Shown here piece by piece: positions 54,631-62,386 of a stretch of 64,000 nucleotides of DNA. Both the position numbers and the translations under genes were made by a program. Under the pieces are notes generated by a model. The model was not told the DNA's origin and searched no databases. It worked only from the letters and a program-made list of their open reading frames with translations. The DNA comes from BOG-931 sp963781725 (lineage in GTDB: Bacteria > Pseudomonadota > Alphaproteobacteria > Rhizobiales > Xanthobacteraceae). The stretch lies in contig CAWAGV010000002.1 in NCBI GenBank assembly GCA_963781725.1, positions 1,178,001 through 1,242,000 of the forward strand, in the 5' to 3' direction. The first letter of the stretch is position 1. Each line of letters begins with the position of its first letter.

Positions 54631-57066
54631 ATGTCGATGATCGATCGCAGTCTTGACGGCATGGCCTATCTCTCCGGGCAACTCGGCGGCATTTTGAAAC
54701 GCCGGCTGCGCGAGGTCAGCGGCATTGCCCTGATCGGCATCGCCATGATGGCCGCGCTGGCGCTTGCCAGCTGGTCGGTGAAGGATCCTTCGCTCAGCCA
54801 CGCCACCGATGCGCACGTGCATAACCTGCTCGGCGTGCCGGGCGCGGTCGGCGCCGACCTGATGATGCAATTGCTCGGGCTCGGCTCGCTGGCCCTGCTG
54901 CTGCCGGTCGGGATCTGGGGTTACCGGCTGCTCGGCCATCGCCCGCTCAGCCGCGAGAAGCTCCGCCTGCTGCTCTGGGTTTTCGCCGCGGTGCTGAGCG
55001 CCGCCTTTGCCTCCTGCCTGCCGCGGAGCGCGCACTGGCCGCTGCCGTGCGGGCTCGGCGGCGTGGTCGGCGACGCCATATTGCGGCTGCCGGTGGTGCT
55101 ATTCCACATGCCGCTGACCGGCAGCTATCGCTTTGCCGCCGCGATCCTGCTCGGCGTCGCGGCGCTGATCGCATTCTTCGGCGCCGCCGGCGTGCTGTGG
55201 CGCGAAGCGACCGAGGACGTCGAGGAAGAGGAAGAAGACGAGCCTGAGGAAGAAGAAGTCGACCGCGTCCCCGGCTGGTTCTCGCTCGGCGGCATCATGC
55301 ACACCGTCTTGAGTTTCCGCGCCCGTGTCGGCCGGCTGTTGCAGGGACGCGCCGCCGCACGTGCCGCGCAGCGCAGCGACGTCGTCATGCCGCGCCGGCG
55401 CGTCGAGCCGCGGTTCGGCAATGCGCCGGAGCGCGACGGCGCGGAGCGTTATGTCGACGAGCCGGAGGCCGAGCTGGTGCCGGACGCGGAGCCGCGGGCG
55501 GCACGCAAGCCGCGCGCCGCCGCAAAGCCGCGCCGCTCGGCGAACGGCTATGTGCTGCCGCCGCTCGAACTGCTGGCGCTGCCCGGCAAAGTCGGCCGCA
55601 CCACGGTGAGCCAGGAAATGCTGCAGGAAAACGCCACGGCGCTCGAAGGCGTGCTCGGCGACTTCGGCGTGCGCGGCGAGATCATCAATGCGCGGCCGGG
55701 TCCCGTGGTCACGCTCTACGAACTCGAGCCGGCGCCCGGCATCAAATCGTCGCGCGTGATCAGCCTCGCCGACGATATCGCCCGCTCGATGAGCGCGCTT
55801 TCGGCACGCGTCGCGGTTGTCTCCGGACGCAACGCCATCGGTATCGAGCTGCCGAATCCGACGCGCGAGAGAGTCTATTTCCGCGAACTGCTGGCGGCGC
55901 GCGAATACGGCGAGTCGGCGTTCCGGCTGCCGCTGTGCCTCGGCAAGTCGATCGGCGGCGAACCGGTGCTGGTCGATCTGGCACGGATGCCGCATCTGCT
56001 GATCGCCGGCACCACCGGGTCCGGCAAATCGGTCGCCATCAACACCATGATCCTCAGCCTGGTCTACCGGCTGCAGCCCGAGCAGTGCCGGCTGATCATG
56101 GTCGATCCGAAAATGCTGGAATTGTCCGTCTATGACGGCATTCCCCATCTGCTCACGCCGGTCGTCACCGATCCGAAGAAGGCGGTTGTGGCGCTGAAAT
56201 GGGCCGTGCGCGAGATGGAAGAGCGTTACAAGAAAATGTCGAAGCTCGGCGTGCGCAATATCGACGGCTATAACGCGCGGGTCGTCGAAGCCAACGGCAA
56301 GGGTGAAAAGCTCAGCCGCACCGTGCACACCGGTTACGACAAGGAATCCGGCGAAGCGATCTACGAGAAGGAAGAGCTCGATCTCGAGCCGCTGCCCTAT
56401 ATCGTCGTCATCGTCGACGAAATGGCCGACCTGATGATGGTCGCCGGCAAGGACATCGAAGGCGCGGTGCAGCGGCTGGCGCAGATGGCGCGCGCGGCGG
56501 GCCTGCACGTCATTCTGGCGACGCAACGGCCGTCGGTCGACGTCATCACCGGCACGATCAAGGCGAACTTCCCGACCCGCATCTCGTTTCAGGTCACCTC
56601 GAAGATCGACAGCCGCACGATTCTCGGCGAGCAAGGCGCCGAGCAGCTGCTCGGCCAGGGCGACATGCTCTACATGGCCGGCGGCGGACGCATCAGCCGC
56701 GTGCACGGACCGTTCGTCTCCGACGAGGAAGTCGAGAAGGTGGTGCGGCATCTCAAGTCGCAGGGCCAGCCGGAATACCTCGAAGCCGTCACCGCGGAAG
56801 AGCCGCAGGACGAAGACGGCAATCCGATCTTCGACTCAACCGCGATGGGCGCGGGCGAAGGCGGCGACCTTTACCAGCAGGCGGTGCAGATCGTGGTGCG
56901 CGACCGCAAGGCGTCGACCAGCTATATCCAGCGCCGGCTGCAAATCGGCTACAATCGCGCCGCATCGCTGATGGAGCGCATGGAACAGGAAGGCGTCGTC
57001 GGCCAGCCCAATCACGCCGGCAAACGGGAAATCCTGATCGAAGGCGGCAACGACAATTCTTATTGA
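54631..57066 (+). CDS. ftsK: DNA translocase FtsK
   Basis: 811 residues. Four N-terminal membrane helices (about residues 25-190) anchor it at the septum, followed by an acidic linker (EDVEEEEEDEPEEEEV) and the motor: LLIAGTTGSGKSVAIN (Walker A, about 462), VDEMADLMMV (Walker B) and ATQRPSVDVITGTIK. The C-terminal gamma winged helix (VRDRKASTSYIQRRLQIGYNRAASLME) reads the orienting KOPS sequences. It segregates chromosome dimers with Xer recombinases. The frame is intact over its whole length. No gene overlaps. Confidence 0.97.
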   Translation: MSMIDRSLDGMAYLSGQLGGILKRRLREVSGIALIGIAMMAALALASWSVKDPSLSHATDAHVHNLLGVPGAVGADLMMQLLGLGSLALLLPVGIWGYRLLGHRPLSREKLRLLLWVFAAVLSAAFASCLPRSAHWPLPCGLGGVVGDAILRLPVVLFHMPLTGSYRFAAAILLGVAALIAFFGAAGVLWREATEDVEEEEEDEPEEEEVDRVPGWFSLGGIMHTVLSFRARVGRLLQGRAAARAAQRSDVVMPRRRVEPRFGNAPERDGAERYVDEPEAELVPDAEPRAARKPRAAAKPRRSANGYVLPPLELLALPGKVGRTTVSQEMLQENATALEGVLGDFGVRGEIINARPGPVVTLYELEPAPGIKSSRVISLADDIARSMSALSARVAVVSGRNAIGIELPNPTRERVYFRELLAAREYGESAFRLPLCLGKSIGGEPVLVDLARMPHLLIAGTTGSGKSVAINTMILSLVYRLQPEQCRLIMVDPKMLELSVYDGIPHLLTPVVTDPKKAVVALKWAVREMEERYKKMSKLGVRNIDGYNARVVEANGKGEKLSRTVHTGYDKESGEAIYEKEELDLEPLPYIVVIVDEMADLMMVAGKDIEGAVQRLAQMARAAGLHVILATQRPSVDVITGTIKANFPTRISFQVTSKIDSRTILGEQGAEQLLGQGDMLYMAGGGRISRVHGPFVSDEEVEKVVRHLKSQGQPEYLEAVTAEEPQDEDGNPIFDSTAMGAGEGGDLYQQAVQIVVRDRKASTSYIQRRLQIGYNRAASLMERMEQEGVVGQPNHAGKREILIEGGNDNSY

Positions 57067-57183
57067 GAATCGGACATTTGAGCGTTAAGCGGGGATCGGG
57101 AAGCCGCGAATTCGCCATATCGTGCGGGTAGCGGTTTGTCGGCGGCGCGGGTGACAGCGTACAAGCGTACAAGCAGGAGCGGC

Positions 57184-58001
57184 ATGATGGCGGGACGGGG
57201 CGCAAAGCGCGGCGCGGCGGCGATCCTCGCCGCGACAATTGGCTCCATGCTTGCCGCGACGCTGGTGCTGGCGCAAACCTCCGCCGAGAACGTGCCACTG
57301 CCGACACCGCGGCCGAAGGGCAGCGTTCCGGCGCCCTCCGCGCAATCACCGGCCGCGCCGTCGCAGTCCGACAGCGGCCCGACGCATTTCTTCCCGTTCT
57401 CGTTCATCGAAAAGGGCCTTCAGGGCCTTGCGGCAACAAGTCGGCGAATTTTGACGCCAAGCAGCGGGCGACGCTCGACAAGGTCAGCACCTATCTTTCC
57501 AGTGTGCAGACCATGGTCGGCAGTTTCGTGCAGATCGGCCCCGACGGCGGCCGCACCGAGGGCACGTTCTACATCCAGAAGCCCGGCAAGGTCCGCTTCC
57601 AGTACAATCCGCCGACGCCGATCGACATCATCGCCGACGGTTCTTCGGTCGTGGTGCGCGACCGCAATCTGGCGACGCAGGATCTCTATCCGCTGTCGCA
57701 AACGCCGTTGCGCTATCTGCTCGCCGACCGCATCGACCTGGTGCGCGACACCGATGTCGTCAGCGTGTCTTCGGACGACACCTTCGTGACCGTGGTGATC
57801 GAGGAAAAACAACTGGTCGTCGGCACCAGCCGGCTGATGATGATGTTCGACGCCAAGGATCTGACGCTCAAGCAATGGACCGTGACCGATCCGCAAGGCC
57901 TCGATACCACCGTGGCAGTCTACAATCTCGACGTGGCGAAGAAGCCGGACCCGCAGCTCTTCGTCATCAACTACCCGCAGGGCGGCGGCTCTATGCAGTG
58001 A
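57184..58001 (+). pseudogene. lolA: LolA-family outer-membrane lipoprotein carrier, single-base frameshift
   Basis: It starts MMAGRGAKRG at 57184 with a signal peptide (ILAATIGSMLAATLVLAQ). The frame is lost near 57432 in GCGGCAAC, where an extra G (GCGGGCAAC) would restore NKSANFDAKQRATLDKV. From there the LolA body continues (TMVGSFVQIGPDGGRTEGTFYI, RFQYNPPTP, LKQWTVTDPQG) to 58001. The lipoprotein carrier shuttles lipoproteins through the periplasm and is normally essential. A loss of one G in a G run in a core gene looks more like a sequencing error than a true mutation. It lies between ftsK and xth, as expected. Confidence 0.85.
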
Positions 58002-58069
58002 AGCTCTGGCAGTGAAGAAGACTTGGCAGTGAAGAAGATTTGGCAGTGACGATTTGGCAGTGAAGAACC
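57995..58069. repeat. Short tandem repeat GGCAGTGAAGAAGA-type
   Basis: Five copies of GCAGTGA spaced 11-18 bases apart begin at the lolA stop. The longest units share TTGGCAGTGAAGAAGA. The copies differ in their tails. Probably slippage-generated. Confidence 0.7.
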
Positions 58070-58173
58070 GGAGGATAGTCTCCGGTCCGCTGTTGGAATT
58101 TCCGCGTCGCGTATTTATCTGATTACTGGATACTCGCTCACGCTTTTAATCGTCTCCGGCTCCCGATCACCAA

Positions 58174-58990
58174 GTGCGGCTGACAATAACGACCTGGAAC
58201 ATCAATTCGGTGCGCCTGCGCATCGATCTCGTCGCCAAGTTCATCAAGGCGGTGCGGCCGGATGTGCTGTGCCTGCAAGAGACCAAGTGCCCCGACGACG
58301 CTTTTCCGCGCAAGCAATTCAAGCGTCTCGGCTACGAGAGCGTCGCGCTCAACGGCCAGAAGGGCTATCACGGTGTCAGCGTGATCTCGCGGCTGCCGTT
58401 CGAGAGCTTCGACATCCAGAAATTCTGCGGCAAGACCGATTGCCGGCACGTCTCGGCGGTATTCGGCGAGCGCGCCGGGCTTCGCGATCCGCTCACCATC
58501 CATAATTTCTACGTGCCGGCCGGCGGCGACGTTGCCGACCCGGCGGTCAATCCGAAATTCGCCCATAAGCTTTCGTTCCTCGACGAAATGCGTGACGCCG
58601 TCACATTGCGGCCGGCGCCATCCGAGCGCGCCATCCTGGTCGGCGACCTCAATGTCGCGCCGCTGGAGCACGACGTCTGGAGCCACAAGCAGATGATCCG
58701 CGTCGTCTCGCACACGCCGCTCGAATGCGAGAAAGCTGACCGCCGCGCGCAACGCCGGCGGCTGGATCGACAGCATGCGCGAACGCACGCCGGAGCCGGC
58801 CAAGCTCTATACCTGGTGGAGCTATCGCTCGGCGGACTGGATGACCGCCGACAAGGGCCGCCGGCTCGATCACATCTGGGCCTCGCCGACGCTGGCCGAC
58901 CGGGTTTCGGACATCGGCATCGCCCGGAATTATCGCGGCGCCGCACGGCCGTCGGATCATGTGCCGGTGACGGCGACGATCGAAGCGTAA
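58174..58990 (+). pseudogene. xth: Exodeoxyribonuclease III, single-base frameshift
   Basis: It starts at GTG 58174. Catalytic features are present: TWNINSVR, LQETKCPDD (metal-binding Glu), GVSVISR, VGDLNVAP (Asp and Asn), and in the shifted part RLDHIWASP and SDHVPV (His). The frame is lost near 58735 at GAGAAAGCTGACC. Removing one A gives EKLTAARNAGG and joins the C-terminal part to 58990. The enzyme repairs AP sites in DNA. As for lolA, the indel is in a short homopolymer in a core gene, so error is likely. Otherwise the C-terminal catalytic histidine is lost. Confidence 0.85.
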
Positions 58991-59049
58991 CCGTTGAGGC
59001 TTAGCTGTTAAAGGCTTGCCGATCGCCGGCGCGCCGGTAGGATTACGGC

Positions 59050-59772
59050 ATGAGTTCACCGGTCAAGGCGTTCAAGGCATTCTGGCGGCGCTTCCTGAAA
59101 TGGCAGGAACGCAGCCGCGAGCCCGGTCTGACCGCGCTGTTGTTCATTGAAGGCGCGCTGATCTTTCTCGCCATTCCGCTGGGCGGAATGGGATTGCTGC
59201 CGGTCCTGGTTTTGCCGGCGATGTTCGTGCTGTTCGTGCTCGCCACCCTGGTGGTGACGTCGCGCAGTCATCTGGCCGCTTTCCTGGTGTTCGTCGCGGT
59301 CCTGCTCAGCCCAGCCGGCGCGTTCATCCATGCGGAAGATCCTTCGGTGCTGACCGAATGGCTGAGCGCCGGCGGACGGCTCTTGGCGATTGCGGTGCTG
59401 AGCCTGGTGATCGCGCGGGCGGTGTTCGGATCCGGCCGCGTCAGTTGGCACCGCGTTCAGGGCGCGGTGGTGCTGTATCTGAATTTCGCGCTGTTCTTCT
59501 TCACCATCTATCGGCTGATCGTGGTGCTGGCTCCGGATGCATTCAAGGGTCTGCCGCTGGCGGGCGCGGAGCATGGTTCCGGCGCGGCGCTGCTCTATTT
59601 CAGCTTCGCGACACTAACCACGGTCGGCTATGGCGACATCACGCCGCTGCATCCGATGGCGCGCAACATGGCGAATCTCGAAGCGGTGATCGGGCAGCTT
59701 TATCCGGCGACGCTGCTGGCGCGGCTGGTCAGCCTCGAAATCGTGCACCGCCGGCTGCCGAAAGACGGCTGA
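59050..59772 (+). CDS. Two-TM potassium-channel-like membrane protein
   Basis: 240 residues. The filter TTVGYGD (about residues 192-198) is that of K+ channels, between an incoming helix (LLYFSFATL) and an outgoing one. Upstream are about four hydrophobic segments, giving more helices than the minimal channel. It has no visible nucleotide-binding domain of its own. A separate cyclic-nucleotide-binding protein is encoded convergently 12 bases downstream. Confidence 0.88.
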   Translation: MSSPVKAFKAFWRRFLKWQERSREPGLTALLFIEGALIFLAIPLGGMGLLPVLVLPAMFVLFVLATLVVTSRSHLAAFLVFVAVLLSPAGAFIHAEDPSVLTEWLSAGGRLLAIAVLSLVIARAVFGSGRVSWHRVQGAVVLYLNFALFFFTIYRLIVVLAPDAFKGLPLAGAEHGSGAALLYFSFATLTTVGYGDITPLHPMARNMANLEAVIGQLYPATLLARLVSLEIVHRRLPKDG

Positions 59773-59784
59773 GCGGGCGTACGG

Positions 59785-60252
59785 CTATTGCCGTTTGACC
59801 TCGCCGCTGGTCAGCAGCGCGCGCACATTCTCAAGCTCGCGCGCCCACTGATCGGCGCGCGACGCGATATGCTCGCGTAACCGCACCGCCGCATCCGGGT
59901 AGCCGTCGAGCACCCGCAGGAACATCGAGCGCGACAGGCGCAGGACCCGGGAGTCTTCGCGCGCCCGCGCCGTCGCCGGGCGATTGGTTTCCGAAATGAG
60001 CGCCGATTCACCGAGCAGCGTGCCCGGCCCGGCAATCACCTCCGACTGGTCGCCGGCCTTGGCGGCGAGCGAGAACGAGCCACGCTGGATGATATAGGCG
60101 CCGTCGGCCTTCTCGCCGACGGTGAACAGCACCTGTCCGGTCTGAACGTCGTAGCCTTCGGCGCCGATCGCGAGAATGCGTAGCGCCGGAGCGCCCATCC
60201 GGCGCAGGATCGGTATCCGCTCCAAAAACGCGATGTCGTCATCGACCGACAT
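59785..60252 (-). CDS. Cyclic-nucleotide-binding domain protein
   Basis: 155 residues from ATG 60252 (MSVDDDIAFLERI; ATG 60264 possible). A single cNMP-binding fold: GQVLFTVGEKADGAYIIQRG, GPGTLLGESALISETNRPATARA (phosphate-binding cassette, with Thr where Arg often binds the phosphate region), followed by helices. No effector domain. Convergent with the channel gene and upstream of the OmpR-type gene on the other side. May act as a separate subunit or partner. Confidence 0.85.
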   Translation of the reverse strand: MSVDDDIAFLERIPILRRMGAPALRILAIGAEGYDVQTGQVLFTVGEKADGAYIIQRGSFSLAAKAGDQSEVIAGPGTLLGESALISETNRPATARAREDSRVLRLSRSMFLRVLDGYPDAAVRLREHIASRADQWARELENVRALLTSGEVKRQ

Positions 60253-60280
60253 GGCAGCCTTCAATCATGGCAAGGTTCGA

Positions 60281-60967
60281 TCAAGGCACCAGTTTATAGC
60301 CGCCGGCTTCGGTGACGAGAATTGCCGGCGCCGCGGCGTCTTTCTCGATCTTCTGGCGCAGGCGGTAAATATGGGTTTCGAGTGTGTGCGTGGTGACGCC
60401 GGAATTGTAGCCCCACACCTCCTGCAACAAAGTCTCGCGCGACACCGGCCGCTGACCGGCGCGATAGAGATAACGCAGGATCGAGGTTTCCTTCTCGGTC
60501 AACCGGACTTTGCTGCCCTTCGGATTGAGCAGGATTTTCGAACTCGGCCGGAACGTGTAGGGGCCGATGGTGAAGACGGCGTCTTCGCTGGCTTCGTGCT
60601 GGCGAAGCTGGGCGCGGATCCGCGCCAGCAGCACGGCAAAGCGGAACGGCTTGGTGATGTAGTCGTTGGCGCCGGACTCCAGACCGAGAATGGTATCGGA
60701 ATCGGTATCGTGCCCGGTGAGCATGATGATCGGCGCCTTGAAGCCGTTCTTGCGCAGGATGCGCACCGCCTCGCGGCCGTCGATGTCCGGCAGGCCGACA
60801 TCCATGATCACCAGATCGATTTGGCCGGTCTTGGCGGCCGCAACGCCCTTGCTGCCGTTCTCGACCAATTCGGCCTCGAACTCCTCGTGCAGCGACAGTT
60901 GCTCGGTCAGCGCGTCGCGCAGCTCGGTGTCGTCGTCGACAATGAGAATCTTGCGTGTATTCGGCAT
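60281..60967 (-). CDS. OmpR-family response regulator
   Basis: 228 residues from ATG 60967 (MPNTRKILIVDDD). The receiver phosphoacceptor Asp is in LVIMDVGLPDIDG, and the conserved Thr and Lys are in MLTGH and ITKPF. The winged-helix output domain (RLTEKETSILRYLYRAGQRPVSRETLLQEVWGY) binds DNA. Its nearest kinase in the window is at 45330, too far for certainty. It reads toward the cyclic-nucleotide-binding gene (about 30 bases away) on the same strand. A polar start is followed by a short unconserved upstream frame. Confidence 0.93.
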   Translation of the reverse strand: MPNTRKILIVDDDTELRDALTEQLSLHEEFEAELVENGSKGVAAAKTGQIDLVIMDVGLPDIDGREAVRILRKNGFKAPIIMLTGHDTDSDTILGLESGANDYITKPFRFAVLLARIRAQLRQHEASEDAVFTIGPYTFRPSSKILLNPKGSKVRLTEKETSILRYLYRAGQRPVSRETLLQEVWGYNSGVTTHTLETHIYRLRQKIEKDAAAPAILVTEAGGYKLVP

Positions 60968-61064
60968 CAAGTCTCGATCCTGCGGCCGCTTTGCCGCGGC
61001 CCCTAGGGCGAAGTAGAACGGTCGAGGATACAAGTGCAAGCGGAAGTTGGGAAATAGGTCGGCT

Positions 61065-61598
61065 ATGCGGCGGAATTCGCTGGCTTTTATCCGCGTCAGC
61101 GTCCGGCCGGGGCAGCGCAGCCGCGGCTGGCTGTTCGCCGGGTCCGCCGTCATTCCCGTGGCGCTCGGCCGGAGCGGCGTCAAAGCCGACAAGCGCGAAG
61201 GCGATGGCGGCACTCCAGCCGGCCGGTTTCGCCCCTTGCGGTTGTGGTGGCGGGCCGACCGCCGCCGCCGGCCACGAACCCCGCTGCCAATGCGCCGGAT
61301 CGGCCCCGCCGACGCCTGGTGCGAGGACCCGCTGCACCGCCGCTACAATCGGCCGTTCCAGCGGTCGGCCAATGAACCAGGCGACCGGCTCCGCCGCGAT
61401 GACGCGCTGTATGACCTGATCATCGAGATCGACCACAATACGCGGCCACGCGTGGCCGGCCGCGGCAGCGCCGTCTTTCTGCACCTCGCCCGGCCGGGAT
61501 TCGGCCCGACCGCAGGCTGCATCGCCATGCGCCCGCAGGACCTGGAACGGCTGCTGTCCCGGCTTTCGCCAAAGACCAGAATCCTGATTCAGGGGTAG
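61065..61598 (+). CDS. L,D-transpeptidase (YkuD-like) family protein
   Basis: 177 residues from ATG 61065. The conserved end is present: His in IDHNTRP, and FLHLARPGFGPTAGCIAM, containing the catalytic Cys in the HxnSxGCxx pattern (Thr-Ala in place of Ser-x). These enzymes cross-link peptidoglycan with 3-3 links or anchor proteins. No signal peptide is visible, so export is uncertain. Divergent from the response-regulator gene, with about 100 bases between. Confidence 0.8.
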   Translation: MRRNSLAFIRVSVRPGQRSRGWLFAGSAVIPVALGRSGVKADKREGDGGTPAGRFRPLRLWWRADRRRRPRTPLPMRRIGPADAWCEDPLHRRYNRPFQRSANEPGDRLRRDDALYDLIIEIDHNTRPRVAGRGSAVFLHLARPGFGPTAGCIAMRPQDLERLLSRLSPKTRILIQG

Positions 61599-61606
61599 AT
61601 CTCGGG

Positions 61607-62278
61607 CTAGGCCTTAGCCGTCCGGGTGCCGAAAATCGCCGTCCCCACCCGGACGTGAGTCGCGCCGAAAGCGATCGCCGTCGGAAAATCGGCGCTCATG
61701 CCCATCGACAAAAGCTTCAGGCCGTTGCGGCCGGCGATTTTTGCGGTCAAGGCGAAATGCGGCGCCGGCGCTTCGTCGTGCGGCGGAATGCACATCAATC
61801 CCGCAACCGTCAGACCGTAACGGTCGCGGCAAGCCGCGAGAAAAGCATCGGCATCCTGCGGCAGCACGCCGGCCTTCTGCGGCTCGGCGCCGGTATTGAT
61901 TTCGACGAACAGCAGCGGCTGCTTGCTTTGTCTGACGATCTCCTTCGCCAGCGCCTCGGCAAGGCTGGCGCGGTCGACCGAGTGAATAGCGTCGAACAGC
62001 GTTACCGCATCCTTCGCCTTGTTCGATTGCAACGATCCGACGAGGTGCAACTCGAGATCGCGGTGCTTTGCGGTCAGCGGCGGCCATTTCGCCTTGGCCT
62101 CCTGCACCCGGTTTTCGCCGAAAATCCGCTGTCCCGCAGCGATAACAGGCGCGATCGCCTCGGCAGCGAATGTTTTTGAAATCGCCACCAGCGTCACGCT
62201 CGCCGGGTCGCGGTTGGCATCGCGGCACGCCTGGACGATCTGCGCCTGTACCGTTTCGAGACCGTCCGAGCGATTCAT
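61607..62278 (-). CDS. yggS: Pyridoxal-phosphate homeostasis protein (YggS family)
   Basis: 223 residues from ATG 62278 (MNRSDGLE; ATG 62287 possible). The PLP lysine is in LVAISKTFAAEA. Further family features: RIFGENRVQEAKAKW, HLVGSLQSNKA, FVEINTGAEPQK, LSMGMSADFPTAI and RVGTAIFGTR. It is a single-domain alanine-racemase-like fold that binds and delivers PLP. Convergent with the L,D-transpeptidase-like gene. Confidence 0.96.
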   Translation of the reverse strand: MNRSDGLETVQAQIVQACRDANRDPASVTLVAISKTFAAEAIAPVIAAGQRIFGENRVQEAKAKWPPLTAKHRDLELHLVGSLQSNKAKDAVTLFDAIHSVDRASLAEALAKEIVRQSKQPLLFVEINTGAEPQKAGVLPQDADAFLAACRDRYGLTVAGLMCIPPHDEAPAPHFALTAKIAGRNGLKLLSMGMSADFPTAIAFGATHVRVGTAIFGTRTAKA

Positions 62279-62386
62279 GCTTTCCATCCGGTGAATTCTT
62301 CGTCCGATAGCTCAAGTTTTATCAAAAGTTCCAAACGGGTTTTTACGTATCTCTACTAGGTTCGGACCTGGGGTTAGAGGGTGCAA

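Noticed and set aside
55099..56751. Long antisense frame opposite ftsK
   Set aside because: Shadow of a verified gene, same composition bias, no motif.
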